Under the pieces are notes generated by a model. That model made no database searches, was not told the DNA's origin, and saw only the letters and a list, made by a program, of their open reading frames with translations. Source: RPQJ01 sp963698735 (GTDB taxonomy: Bacteria; Pseudomonadota; Gammaproteobacteria; Steroidobacterales; Steroidobacteraceae). From it: 64,000 nucleotides of DNA. The DNA lies in the NCBI GenBank assembly GCA_963698735.1, contig CAVOSA010000036.1, forward strand, positions 1 through 64,000, in the 5' to 3' direction. Below, one piece after another: positions 20,242 to 31,532 of this stretch. Each line of letters opens with the position of its first letter. Position 1 is the stretch's first letter. The position numbers and the translations under genes were made by a program.

Positions 20242-21434
20242 GCGACCTCGACACGTTCAGGCGCGAGGCACGCGAGTGGATTGCGCAGAATTATCCTGCC
20301 ACGTTGCGTTCGCCGATGGATCTCGACGGCGACGACGTACCGTGGGGCGGCAAGCGCACGACCTACAACTCTCCCGACACGCTGGTCTGGATGCAGCGCA
20401 TGGCCGGGCGCGGCTGGACGGTGCCCGACTGGCCGGCCGAATACGGCGGCGCCGGGCTCGACCGCGAGCGGGCACGCGCGCTGCGCGAGGAGCTCAAGGC
20501 TGCGGGCTGCCGTCCCGCGGTGTTCTCCTTCGGCCTGATGATGCTGTCGCCGGTGCTGCTGGAGTTCGGCAGCGAGGAACAGAAGCGTCGTTTCCTGCCG
20601 CCGATCGCACGCGGCGAAATCCGCTGGTGCCAGGGGTACTCGGAGCCAGGCGCCGGCTCGGACCTCGCCAGCCTGAAGACGCGCGCCGAGGACAGGGGCG
20701 ACCACTGGCTCGTCAATGGCCAGAAGATCTGGACGTCCTACGCCGACATGGCCGACTGGATCTTCTGCCTCGTACGCACGAACCCGGATTCGAAGCACGG
20801 CGGCATTTCCTTCCTGTTGCTGGACATGTCGAGTTCCGGCGTCTCGACGCGCCCCATCCAGCTGATCTCGGGCAAGTCGAATTTCTGCCAGGTGTTCTTC
20901 GACAACGTACAGGTGCCGAAGGAGAACCTCGTCGGCGAACCGGGCGCGGGCTGGAAGATCGCCAAGCGCCTGCTGCAGCACGAGCGCACCGGCATCTCGG
21001 CGAGCGCCCAATCGGGCCTGGGTGGCTCTCCTTCCGGCAAGTCGCTGGCGGCCCTGGCGAAGGAATACCTCGGCGAGACCGGCGGACGCGTCGCCGACGG
21101 TCAGGTTCGCTCGCTGGTGGCCAGGCACGAGATGCAGAGCGAGGCGCTGGCGCTCACGCTGCGACGCGTCGGCGAAGAGAGCGCCGCGACGGGGCCGTCC
21201 GCAGCTTCGTCCGTGCTGAAGGCGGTTGCCGCGAAGCACAACCAGGACAAGCACGAACTCATGCTCGAGATCATGGGACAGGCCGCGCTCGGTTGGGTCG
21301 GCGAGCCGTTCAGCGCCGAGGAACGCGACATCTGCCGGCACTGGCTGCGCACGAAAGCCAATTCGATCGAAGGCGGCTCGAGCGAGATCCAGTACAACAT
21401 CGTCGCCAAGCACGTGCTTGGTCTGCCGGACTGA
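20238..21434 (+). CDS. Acyl-CoA dehydrogenase, catalytic subunit type
   Basis: FAD-dependent alpha,beta-desaturase of 398 residues. Substrate and FAD contacts are visible in WCQGYSEPGAGSDL and QKIWTSYAD. The putative catalytic base is E378 in SIEGGSSEIQ, the position of Glu in the classic IYEGT motif. The next gene is a second dehydrogenase that lacks this Glu. Such adjacent pairs often form heterotetramers in steroid or dicarboxylate degradation (FadE-type pairs, PimC/PimD). Overlap with the upstream transferase gene suggests a single operon. Confidence 0.92.
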   Translation: MSDLDTFRREAREWIAQNYPATLRSPMDLDGDDVPWGGKRTTYNSPDTLVWMQRMAGRGWTVPDWPAEYGGAGLDRERARALREELKAAGCRPAVFSFGLMMLSPVLLEFGSEEQKRRFLPPIARGEIRWCQGYSEPGAGSDLASLKTRAEDRGDHWLVNGQKIWTSYADMADWIFCLVRTNPDSKHGGISFLLLDMSSSGVSTRPIQLISGKSNFCQVFFDNVQVPKENLVGEPGAGWKIAKRLLQHERTGISASAQSGLGGSPSGKSLAALAKEYLGETGGRVADGQVRSLVARHEMQSEALALTLRRVGEESAATGPSAASSVLKAVAAKHNQDKHELMLEIMGQAALGWVGEPFSAEERDICRHWLRTKANSIEGGSSEIQYNIVAKHVLGLPD

Positions 21435-21443
21435 GGGCACGCC

Positions 21444-22585
21444 ATGGGACTCGTCCTCGATGCCGAGCAGAGCCTGCTGCGCAGCACGGCACTCGATTTT
21501 GCGCGCGCCAGGCTCCCGGTCGCCACCCTGCGCCGACTGCGCGACACGAGCGATGCCGTGGGTTTCGATCGCCACGCCTGGCAGGAAATGGCTGGTCTCG
21601 GCTGGACCGGGATGCTCATTCCAGAAGAACTCGGCGGCAATGCCTTTGGGTACTTCGGGCTGGGCGTAGTGCTGCAGTCCCTGGGACGCACGCTGGCCGC
21701 CACACCGCTGCTTTCGACGGTCGCATTGTCCGGCTCGGCGCTTCTGCTTGCCGGTGAACATGCCGCGGCGCGCGAACTGCTCGAGCGCATCGCCGCCGGC
21801 GAGACCCTGGCGGCGCTGGCGTTCGAGGAATCCGCCGTGCACTCGCCACATCACTGCGCGACTACCGCGCGGCACACCAGCGACGGCTGGACCTGAACGG
21901 AACCAAGCGCTTCGTGCTCGACGGGCACGTCGCCGATGCGTTGCTCGTAATCGCACGGACGAGCGGCGGCGCGAGTGATCCCTCAGGGTTGAGCCTGTTC
22001 CTGCTGGACGCATCGACTCCCGGCGTGGCGCGGCGGCGGCTGCACATGGTCGACAGCCGCAACAGCGCGGACCTGCAGCTGCGCGACGTACACGTGCCGG
22101 CAGCCGCGTTGCTTGGCCACGAGGGCGAAGCCGCGCAAGTGCTTGATCCGGTACTGGATCGAGGCCGCATCCTGCTCGCGGCCGAGATGCTGGGCATGGC
22201 CGAAGAAGCCTTCGAGATGACGGTCGGCTACCTGAAGCAGCGCACGCAATTCGGCGTGCCGATCGGATCATTCCAGGCGCTGAAGCACCGCGCCGTGCAG
22301 ATGTTCATCGAGATCGAGCTGTCGCGATCGGTGGTGTTCGAAGCGCTGACCGCGCTCGACGAGGAGCGTGAGCACGATGTCGCCCGCCTCGCGTCGGTGT
22401 GCAAGGCGAAGCTCAATGACACGCTCCAGCTGGTAACCAACGAGTGCGTGCAGATGCACGGCGGAATCGGCATCACCGACGAATTCGACATCGGCCTGTA
22501 TTTGAAGCGCGCCCGCGTCGCGCAGGCACAGCTCGGCAACACCGCGTTTCACCGCGAGAGATACGCGTCGCTCTGCGGCTTCTGA
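21444..22585 (+). pseudogene. Acyl-CoA dehydrogenase, small-subunit type, broken by a single-base frameshift
   Basis: Two reading frames together make one acyl-CoA dehydrogenase of about 380 residues. The first runs 21444-21896 and ends TSDGWT-stop. The second continues from about 21895 to 22585 with LNGTKRFVLDGHVADALLV. Restoring one C at 21891-21894 (ACCTG to ACCCTG) gives one continuous protein. The C-terminal half has GRILLAAEMLGMAEEAFEM and MHGGIGITDEFDI, typical of the family, but no EGT-type catalytic Glu, as in non-catalytic partner subunits. It is either a true mutation or a sequencing error; as given, no full protein is made. Confidence 0.85.
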
Positions 22586-23434
22586 TCAGGAAGCGATCGG
22601 CGGCCGGGACTGGCGCGACTGGCGGAATCGCGTGCCGGGCGCCGGCGGCTGCTCCGGCGGACCGGCGAAGCACTGGGCCAGGTCCAACCACTGCCGGGCC
22701 ACATCACCCGCAATTTTCAAGCTGGTGTCGCTCACATTGCGTGTCTGGGTGACCACGCGACAGAAATCGACCGCGCTGCCCTCGACCCGCTCGCTCGTCG
22801 AGGGTTCGTTCCATTCCCACGTGGCCCCGGACGGGCTCTCGAGCACGACGTACGGCTTCATGGCCGGCGCTTCGCGGCGGTTGACCTTGAACGTCCAACC
22901 GAAGGTGTTGATGCCCATGACCGCAATATTGCGCAGGCGATCGTGCTCGACGCGGTCGAGGCCGAGCGCGTCGAAAATCGCCTGGCCGTGCGCCCAGGTC
23001 TCCATCTGCCGCGCGCTCATGAACGACCGCGCGCTCATGTCGGGCCCGGCCCAGGCCAGGCGCAGGTTCGGATCGAGCGGAGCGTAGATGCCGGCCAGGC
23101 GCTGATACTGCGCATGCCAGCGTGCGAGCAGTTCCGTGCCGGAGCAACCCTGCAGCCAGCGCCGCGAGTAATCGATCAGCGACACCCCCTTCGCTGCGCC
23201 GCCCATGATCTCGCGGAACAGCGCCTGGATTTCGTCGCGGCTGCGCGCGGCGACCTCAGAGGCGTAATCGAACAGGTACAGGTGGCCCAGGATGTCGTCG
23301 AACGTCCAGCCCTTGAACTGCGTCGGCCGGGTCCAGGCATCACCCGGCGCGGCGACCAGCGCGGCGTGCAGCGCGTCGCACTCGTCGCGGAAATCGAGAG
23401 CCTGGGTCAGGCTGGCGTTGGCTGCGGCGCCCAT
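22586..23434 (-). CDS. TIGR03084-like / maleylpyruvate isomerase-fold metal-binding protein
   Basis: DinB/mycothiol-dependent-isomerase-like helical bundle, 282 residues, resembling the TIGR03084 family. Features include FKGWTFDDILGHLYLFDY with a likely metal-ligand His, METWAHGQAIFDALG with a second His, and SGATWEWNEPSTSERVEG in the C-terminal domain. ATG 23434 has AAGGA upstream; open frame extends to 23545. Its end abuts the dehydrogenase gene tail to tail. Function is unknown; relatives often lie beside acyl-CoA catabolic genes, as here. Confidence 0.72.
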   Translation of the reverse strand: MGAAANASLTQALDFRDECDALHAALVAAPGDAWTRPTQFKGWTFDDILGHLYLFDYASEVAARSRDEIQALFREIMGGAAKGVSLIDYSRRWLQGCSGTELLARWHAQYQRLAGIYAPLDPNLRLAWAGPDMSARSFMSARQMETWAHGQAIFDALGLDRVEHDRLRNIAVMGINTFGWTFKVNRREAPAMKPYVVLESPSGATWEWNEPSTSERVEGSAVDFCRVVTQTRNVSDTSLKIAGDVARQWLDLAQCFAGPPEQPPAPGTRFRQSRQSRPPIAS

Positions 23435-23549
23435 CGTGGAATCCTTGGGCAATTGATCGGCAGAGCCAGACGGAGGCCCGGAGCAGGGAACCTCCGCCTG
23501 GACTCTGCGCTTGCCCTGCCCCGGGGCTGGCGGGGCAAGGCGCATGTCG

Positions 23550-24719
23550 TCAGTCGGCCTGACGGCGCAGGAACGCCGGGATGTCGATGAACGACTCGTC
23601 GGAATGGTCGATGCTCAGGCCATCGCCCACGGCGCGCGGGCGATCCCGCAGCCGCGGCGGCGTGTCGTACGCCGAATAGTCGCCCGCATTGAGCGGCGCG
23701 CGACGGCGCTCGGCGCGGCCGATGCCAGGCACGATCGTCGGCTGCGGCATCTGCTTCGCCACGGCGCGGCCGATGCCGGTCGCGACCACCGTGACGCGGA
23801 TCTGGTCCGTCATCTCCGGATCGATCACGTAGCCGACGACGACCGTTGCATCGTCCGAGGCGAACTGCTTCACGGTCTCGCCCACGAGGTGGAACTCGCT
23901 CGTGCGCAGGTCCATGCCAGCCGTGACGTTGATCAGCAGGCCGTGGGCGCCCGACAGGTTCACGTCCTCGAGCAGCGGACTCGAGATCGCGGCTTCGGCG
24001 GCGGCGCGCGCACGGTTCTCGCCGCCTGCCTGGCCGGAACCCATCATCGCCATGCCGGTCTCGGCCATGACGGTGCGAACGTCGGCGAAGTCGACGTTGA
24101 TCATGCCCGGGCGCGTGATGAGTTCGGCGATGCCCTGCACGGCGCCCTGCAGCACCTGGTTCGCCGTCTTGAAAGCGTCGAGCAGCGTCATGTCGCCGCC
24201 GAGCACCGTGAGCAGCTTCTGGTTCGGGATGGTGATCAACGAGTCGACGTACTTGTGCAGCTCGCTGATGCCCTGGTCAGCCAGCGACGTGCGCTTGTTG
24301 CCTTCCATCTCGAACGGCTTGGTGACGACCGCGACCGTGAGGATGCCGAGTTCCTTGGCGACCTGCGCGACGATCGGCGCAGCGCCGGTACCGGTGCCGC
24401 CACCCATGCCGGCGGTGATGAAGATCATGTCGGAGCCTTCGATCAGCTCGATGATGCGGTCGCGGTCCTCCATCGCCGCCTGGCGGCCGACTTCGGGGTC
24501 GGCGCCCGCGCCAAGGCCCTTGGTGATGTTCGAGCCGATCTGCAGGCTGGTCTTGACCTTCGAATGCTTGAGCGCCTGCGCATCGGTGTTGATGCAGACG
24601 AAGTCGACGCCCTCTATCCCTGAGTTGACCATGTGCGTCACGGCGTTGCCGCCGCCGCCGCCCACGCCTACGACCTTGATGATTGCGCCCTGGTTTTCCG
24701 TATCTGCGAGTACGAACAT
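23550..24719 (-). CDS. ftsZ: Cell division GTPase FtsZ
   Basis: Tubulin-like GTPase that forms the Z ring. The glycine loop GGGTGTG is at 106-112 after the N-terminal VVGVGGGGGNAV. The T7 loop segment NVDFADVRTVM is present. The C-terminal conserved tail DIPAFLRRQ, which binds FtsA and ZipA, ends the protein. The linker before it (about 325-370) is short and arginine-rich. Length 389 is normal. It is the last gene of the dcw cluster; lpxC does not follow. Confidence 0.98.
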   Translation of the reverse strand: MFVLADTENQGAIIKVVGVGGGGGNAVTHMVNSGIEGVDFVCINTDAQALKHSKVKTSLQIGSNITKGLGAGADPEVGRQAAMEDRDRIIELIEGSDMIFITAGMGGGTGTGAAPIVAQVAKELGILTVAVVTKPFEMEGNKRTSLADQGISELHKYVDSLITIPNQKLLTVLGGDMTLLDAFKTANQVLQGAVQGIAELITRPGMINVDFADVRTVMAETGMAMMGSGQAGGENRARAAAEAAISSPLLEDVNLSGAHGLLINVTAGMDLRTSEFHLVGETVKQFASDDATVVVGYVIDPEMTDQIRVTVVATGIGRAVAKQMPQPTIVPGIGRAERRRAPLNAGDYSAYDTPPRLRDRPRAVGDGLSIDHSDESFIDIPAFLRRQAD

Positions 24720-24773
24720 TGGTGTGCTGCTCCGTATCGAATTGAGTGACTGATGACGAATGACGTGTTGCCC

Positions 24774-24796
24774 GGCGCGGCAGTCTCTACCGCGCC
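24774..24796 (-). repeat. Hairpin between ftsA and ftsZ
   Basis: A 7-bp stem (GGCGCGG / CCGCGCC) with a 9-base loop sits in the 117-bp ftsA-ftsZ spacer, about 55 bases before the ftsZ start. No T-tract follows, so it is not a standard terminator. It could adjust ftsZ expression or RNA stability. Confidence 0.3.
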
Positions 24797-24836
24797 CCGA
24801 AAAACTTGTGCTGCCCTTCCGGCTGACCCATGACCC

Positions 24837-26066
24837 CTAGAAATTTCCCTTGAACCAATCCTTCATGCGATCGACGACCCCGCGCATGTTCTGTCCCAGC
24901 GGCGCGGGCCGGACGTGCCGCGTGCTGCGCCCGAAGAGCAGCAGGCCGACGCCGGTCGAGTGAATCGGGTTGCGCACGACGTCGACGAGCCCGCTCACGC
25001 CCTGCGGCAGTCCGAGCCGCACCGGCGCGTGGAAGATCTCTTCCGCCAGCTCGATGACGCCGTCCATCTTGGCGCTGCCGCCGGTGAGGACGATGCCCGC
25101 CGCGATCTTGTCGTGGAAATCCGAGCGCGCGAGTTCGTCGCGCACCAGCACGAAGATCTCCTCGTACCGCGCCTCAACCACGCTCGCCAGCGTCTGCCGC
25201 GCCAGCCGGCGCGCCGGCCGGTCGCCCACGCTCGGCACTTCGATGGTCTCGTCGGCGTTGGCAAGCTGCGACAGCGCGCAGGCGTACTTGACCTTGAGTT
25301 CCTCGGCGTGGTGCGTCGGAGTGCGCAGGCTCTGCGCGATGTCGTTGGTGACGAGGTCGCCGGCGATCGGGATCACCGCGGTGTGGCGAATCGCGCCACC
25401 TGCGAAGACCGCCACGTCCGTCGTGCCGCCGCCGATGTCGATCAGGCAGACGCCGAGTTCCTTTTCATCGTCCGCGAGCACCGCATAGCTCGACGCGAGC
25501 TGCTCGAGCACGATGTCCTCGACCTCGAGCCCGCAGCGCTGCACGCACTTGACGATGTTCTGCGCCGCGCTTTCCGCGCCGGTCACGATGTGGACCTTCG
25601 CCTCGAGGCGCACGCCCGACATGCCGACCGGCTCGCGGATGCCGTCCTGCGCGTCGATGATGAATTCCTGCGGCAGGATGTGGAGGATCTTCTGGTCGGC
25701 CGGTATCGCCACGGCGCGCGCGGCGTCGATGACGCGCTCGACGTCGCTCTGCGTCACTTCCTTGTCGCGGATCGCGACGATGCCGTGCGAGTTCAGGCTG
25801 CGCACGTGGCTGCCGGCGATGCCGGCAAACACGGAGTGGATCTGGCAGCCGGCCATGAGCTCGGCTTCCTCCACGGCGCGCTGGATCGACTGCACCGTCG
25901 AATCGATGTTCACGACCACGCCGCGCTTGAGGCCGCGCGAGGGGTGCGAGCCGACGCCCACGACCTCGATCGTGCCGTCGGCGGTGAGCTCACCGACGAT
26001 CGCCACGACTTTCGACGTGCCGATGTCGAGTCCGACGAGCAGGTTTCTTTCAGGCTTTCTAGGCAT
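24837..26066 (-). CDS. ftsA: Cell division actin-like protein FtsA
   Basis: Actin-fold membrane tether for FtsZ. The phosphate-binding loop GLDIGTSKVVAIVGE begins at residue 13. A second nucleotide motif is CLIDIGGGTTDVAVF. The protein ends with the amphipathic membrane-targeting helix MKDWFKGNF. Length 409 is usual. Its start overlaps the ftsQ end by eight bases. Confidence 0.97.
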   Translation of the reverse strand: MPRKPERNLLVGLDIGTSKVVAIVGELTADGTIEVVGVGSHPSRGLKRGVVVNIDSTVQSIQRAVEEAELMAGCQIHSVFAGIAGSHVRSLNSHGIVAIRDKEVTQSDVERVIDAARAVAIPADQKILHILPQEFIIDAQDGIREPVGMSGVRLEAKVHIVTGAESAAQNIVKCVQRCGLEVEDIVLEQLASSYAVLADDEKELGVCLIDIGGGTTDVAVFAGGAIRHTAVIPIAGDLVTNDIAQSLRTPTHHAEELKVKYACALSQLANADETIEVPSVGDRPARRLARQTLASVVEARYEEIFVLVRDELARSDFHDKIAAGIVLTGGSAKMDGVIELAEEIFHAPVRLGLPQGVSGLVDVVRNPIHSTGVGLLLFGRSTRHVRPAPLGQNMRGVVDRMKDWFKGNF

Positions 26067-26856
26067 CGGGTGTCGCGTCCTCCTGGGCTGCGACGGCCAG
26101 TGCTGAACGAGCGTTCCAGCCGACGCTGAAACCGTTCGTGTAGCGCATGTCCACGTAACTTATTTCGGCGACTCGCTTCGCCACCATCGGGCTGGCGAGC
26201 CGGATGAAGCGTTCGAGCCGGTCTTTCACGTCCTGCCGGCCGAGCCTGACCTGCAGGCCGTCCGCCAACTGGAGTTCCCAGGCGCCGCGATCATCGAGCC
26301 GCACGCCCGTGAGGCGCAGGCCCGACTCGAGCAGGCGGCCCTGCGCGTCGATATAGAGCTGGGCCACCTGGGTCTCGCTGCCTTCGGGCCCTTCGAGCAG
26401 CGGCAGTTCCGGCGGCACGTAGCGCGCATTGCGGATGAAGAGTTCGCCGCGCGCGTTGAGCAGACCGGTATCGTTCCAGCGGGCCGCGGCCACCTGCTCG
26501 TTGACTACGACGCGGATCGCGTCGGGCCAGACGCGCGTGACGACGGCGTTGTCGACCCAGTCGATCGCCTCGATGCGCGTGCGGATGCGGCCGAGATCCA
26601 CCGAGGCCAGCCCGCCCTGCGCCGCCTGCGAGACGGCGCTTTCGATCTCGGGCGGCGACACGCGCTGAAATGCGCCTTCGAGCAGTACGCGGCGCACCGG
26701 GCGGTCGAGCGCGAAGATCAGCAGCAGCGCGACGACGACGCAGCCGGCGACGATGGCGGCCGACGTCCCGATCGCGTGCCAGTCGAGGCGCTCCCACCAC
26801 CTGGGCTCGGTGCGCGTCGCCTGCTTGCGCTGCTTCTTGCCGAAGGGCAGTTTCAT
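26059..26856 (-). CDS. ftsQ: Cell division protein FtsQ
   Basis: Bitopic divisome scaffold linking early and late division proteins. A basic cytoplasmic N-terminus (KKQRKQATR) is followed by one membrane helix (about 30-50), a POTRA domain (VRRVLLEGAFQRVSPPEIES) and the FtsQ domain (VWPDAIRVVVNEQVAAARW). ATG 26856 overlaps the ddlB stop by four bases and gives 265 residues. Open frame continues to 27006 inside ddlB and is rejected. Confidence 0.95.
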   Translation of the reverse strand: MKLPFGKKQRKQATRTEPRWWERLDWHAIGTSAAIVAGCVVVALLLIFALDRPVRRVLLEGAFQRVSPPEIESAVSQAAQGGLASVDLGRIRTRIEAIDWVDNAVVTRVWPDAIRVVVNEQVAAARWNDTGLLNARGELFIRNARYVPPELPLLEGPEGSETQVAQLYIDAQGRLLESGLRLTGVRLDDRGAWELQLADGLQVRLGRQDVKDRLERFIRLASPMVAKRVAEISYVDMRYTNGFSVGWNARSALAVAAQEDATPDA

Positions 26857-27823
26857 CGACGCCCCTCCTGCGCGGACGGGCCGCGGAAGCTCGTCTCGAG
26901 CACGCGCCAGACGAGTTCGTCGAACTCGATGCCGCGCTGGCGCGCCGCCTTCGGCACCAGCGAATGGCTGGTCATGCCCGGCGCCGTATTCACTTCCAGC
27001 AGCCATGGCTTGCCGGAGCGGTCGCGCATGAAATCAACGCGACCCCAGCCACTGCAGCCCACGGCAAAGAACGACGCGAGCGCCAGGCCCGCGAGCTCCT
27101 GCTCCGCCGCGCCGGCCAGGCCCGGACAGAGGTACTGCGTGTCTTCGGCGACGTACTTCGCGTGGTAGTCGTAGTACTCGCCGGCTGGAACGATGCGGAT
27201 GGACGGCAGCGCCTCCGCTCCGAGCACGCCGACCGTGTATTCCTCGCCCTGGATCAGCTGCTCGACCAGCAACGGTCCTTCGTAGCGTGCGGCGAGTTCG
27301 ACAGCAGCGGCGAGGTCCGCGTCCTTGAAGCAGCGCGTGATGCCGACGCTGGATCCTTCGCAGGCCGGCTTCACGATGACCGGCAGGCCGAGCTTGTGCG
27401 CCGCCGCGACGACGTCCTCGCCGCGCTGCAGGTTCACGTAGGCCGGCGTGGGCAGGCCGAGCGACAGCCACACCTGCTTGGTGCGGATCTTGTCCATCGA
27501 CAGCGCGGAGCCGAGCACGCCGGATCCGGTATACGGCACGCCCAGCGATTCGAGCAGGCCCTGCAGGACGCCGTCCTCGCCGCCCCCGCGATTGCCGTGA
27601 AGAATGTTGAATACACGGTCGAACTGCCCGCCGCCCGGCGCAGTCAGTGCCGCGACGAGCGCAGGTATGCCGTCGACGGCCGAGGCATCGACACCCTTGC
27701 GGCGCAGTGCCTCGAGGACGTTGCGACCCGAATCGAGCGACACCTCGCGTTCCGAGGACGTGCCGCCGAGCAGCACCGCAACCCGGCCGAATTGTCTGGG
27801 ATCCTGGATCAGCAGCGGCGATG

Positions 27824-27827
<4 letters not shown>
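26853..27827 (-). CDS. ddlB: D-alanine--D-alanine ligase Ddl
   Basis: ATP-grasp ligase making D-Ala-D-Ala for the peptidoglycan stem peptide. Signature segments are VAVLLGGTSSEREVSL at the N-terminus, NILHGNRGGGEDG, VKPACEGSSVGI and LEVNTAPGMTSHSLVP at the C-terminal metal site. Length 324 is close to E. coli DdlB (306). It is coupled to murC upstream and ftsQ downstream by 4-base overlaps. Confidence 0.96.
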
Positions 27828-29247
<1,420 letters not shown>

Positions 29248-29251
<4 letters not shown>

Positions 29252-30339
29252 GCCGCCTCCCCTGCCGCCTGCACGCACGCGTCGGCGAGCCGCTCGTCGG
29301 CATCCACGATCGCGCTCGCTCGCGCGGACTCGGCCATGCGCAGCAGCAGCGGCCGCCCTGCCTCCAGCAGCGAGCGCAGCAGCACGGCAAGCGACACGGG
29401 CGTCAGCTCGCTCTCGGGCAGCAGTTTCGCCGCGCCGGCGCGAACGACGTACTGGGCATTGCGGGTCTGGTGGTCGTCGACGGCGGCAGGGAACGGCACG
29501 AGAATGGCCGGCACGCCGGCTGCAGCCAGTTCGGCAACGGTGAGCGCGCCCGAACGGCAGACCGCGAGGTCGGCCCAACCGTAGGCACTCGCCATGTCGT
29601 CGATGAACGGACGCACGTCGGCTTCGATGCCGCGCGAACGATACGCCTGGACTGTGTCTTCGAAACTGTGCTTCCCGGTCTGGTGCAGGACCTCGGGTCG
29701 CAGGCCGACCGGCAGTTCGCCGATCGCAGCGGGCAGCACTGCATTGAGGCGCGCAGCACCCTGGCTGCCACCAAACACGAGCAGGCGCACAGGCCCTTCG
29801 CGGCCCGCGTAGCGCCGCGCGGGCGGTGCGATGGCCACGATCTCGGCACGCACGGGATTGCCCACGCGCTCGGCCTTGACGCCGCTGCCGAAGCTGTCCG
29901 GAAAGCCCTCGAGCACTCGCCTTGCGAAGCGCGCCAGTACCCGGTTGGTGAGCCCGGCGACGGCGTTCTGCTCATGCACGACGAGAGGCTTGCCCAGCAA
30001 CCAGGCGGCGATGCCACCCGGACCGGATGCAAAGCCGCCCGCGCCGAGCACCACGCGCGGCTGGTGCTTGCGCATTGCCCGCATGGCCTGGTTGATCGCG
30101 GCGAGGAGCCGAAATGGAGCGGCCAGCAGGGTGGCGACGCCTTTGCCGCGCAGTCCGCTGACGCTGAGCCATTCGACGGGGATGCCGGCGGCGGGCACGA
30201 GGCGCGCCTCGATACCCTTCTGCGTGCCGAGCCAGACGATGTCGAAGCCACGGCGTTGCAGCACGCGCGCGGTCGCGAGCGCCGGAAACACGTGTCCGCC
30301 GGTGCCGCCCGCCATCACCATTGCAACCTTGCGCGTCAC
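29248..30339 (-). CDS. murG: Lipid II synthase MurG
   Basis: Glycosyltransferase that adds GlcNAc to lipid I at the inner face of the membrane. The N-terminal GGTGGH loop is at 11-16, with GGFASGPGGIAAW and VHEQNAVAGLTNR following. The donor-binding region has VCRSGALTVAEL and DDHQTRNAQ. The start is GTG 30339, part of a GTGA overlap with the ftsW stop, giving 363 residues. The long open frame further upstream lies inside ftsW. Confidence 0.96.
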
Positions 30340-31532
30340 CGGCGTCGCGCCTCGCGCGGCGCGGGCCTGCCGCGGCCTGTCACCTGCGTGTCGTGATGAA
30401 TGCGCAACAGCACGCCGATCCAGCCGAGCGTGACGAGCATGCTGCTGCCGCCATAGGACAGCAGCGGCAGCGTGAGTCCCTTCGTCGGCAGCAGGCCCAT
30501 GTTGACGCCGATGTTCACGAACGCCTGCAGGCCCAGCCAGATGCCGATGGCCGCAGCGACATACGACTGGAACGTCTGGCCGGCCTGCGCCGCCTCGCGC
30601 GAGATGTTGAGCGCGCGGGTGACGAGCAGCGCGAACAGCGCCACGACCACGACCACGCCGAGGAAGCCGAACTCTTCCGCCAGCACGGCGAAGACGAAAT
30701 CGGTGTGCGCCTCCGGCAGGTAGAAGAGCTTCTGCACGCTCGAACCGAGGCCGACGCCGAACCACTCCCCGCGTCCTATCGCGATCAGTGACTGGACGAG
30801 CTGGAATCCGCTGTTGAACGGATCGCCCCAGGGATCGAGGAAGCCGGTCAGGCGGCGCAGCCGGTAGGGCGAGATGACGGCGAGCGTACCGAGCGCGGCC
30901 GAACCCAGGACGATCGGCACGAGCAGGTGGAGGACGCGCGCGCCGGCAAGGAACAACACCGCCAGGCCGGTGGCAAACAGTACGGTGGCGGCGCCGAAGT
31001 CGGGTTCACACAGCAGCAGCACCGCGCCAGCGGCGAGCACGCCGACCGGAGTCATGAATCCCTTGAAATCGGAACGCAGTTCTTCGGAGCGGCGTACGGC
31101 GTAGCTGGCGACGTACATCAGCAGCATCACGCGCGCGGCTTCCGAGACCTGGAAGTTCATGAACCCGAGGCGGATCCAGCGCCGCGAACCGTTGACCTCG
31201 TAACCGATGCCGGGAATCAGCACCACCACCAGCAGCAGGAACGCGCCTCCGAGCAGGTAGACCGAGTACTCCTCCCAGATGCGCGTCGGCACCGCGAGAC
31301 CGATGCCGGCGGCGACGAGACCCGCGAACACGTACAGCAGCTGACGCTGGAAGTAGTGGAAGGCGTGGCCGGTTTCCTTCTCCGAGATGCCGATCGACGC
31401 CGAGGCGACCATGACCAGGCCGATCAGCAGCAGCGCGGCAACGGTGCCGACGATCCACGGATCGAGGATCAACCGACGCGGCTGGCCGCTCGAACGCGCG
31501 TAGCTGCTGACGGTGGAAGCCGGCGCGCTCAT
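30336..31532 (-). CDS. ftsW: SEDS peptidoglycan polymerase FtsW
   Basis: Septal glycan polymerase that works with FtsI. The 398-residue protein is strongly hydrophobic with about ten membrane helices. Typical SEDS segments include SEKETGHAFHYFQRQL, GYEVNGSRRWIRLG, CEPDFGAATV, EAHTDFVFAVLAEEFGFLG and the C-terminal LPLLSYGGSS. ATG 31532 overlaps the murD stop by four bases. Confidence 0.96.
   Translation of the reverse strand: MSAPASTVSSYARSSGQPRRLILDPWIVGTVAALLLIGLVMVASASIGISEKETGHAFHYFQRQLLYVFAGLVAAGIGLAVPTRIWEEYSVYLLGGAFLLLVVVLIPGIGYEVNGSRRWIRLGFMNFQVSEAARVMLLMYVASYAVRRSEELRSDFKGFMTPVGVLAAGAVLLLCEPDFGAATVLFATGLAVLFLAGARVLHLLVPIVLGSAALGTLAVISPYRLRRLTGFLDPWGDPFNSGFQLVQSLIAIGRGEWFGVGLGSSVQKLFYLPEAHTDFVFAVLAEEFGFLGVVVVVALFALLVTRALNISREAAQAGQTFQSYVAAAIGIWLGLQAFVNIGVNMGLLPTKGLTLPLLSYGGSSMLVTLGWIGVLLRIHHDTQVTGRGRPAPREARRR

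Noticed and set aside
26856..27006. N-terminal extension of FtsQ by 50 residues
   Set aside because: The extension lies wholly inside ddlB and lacks FtsQ character; the ATG overlapping the ddlB stop is the natural start.
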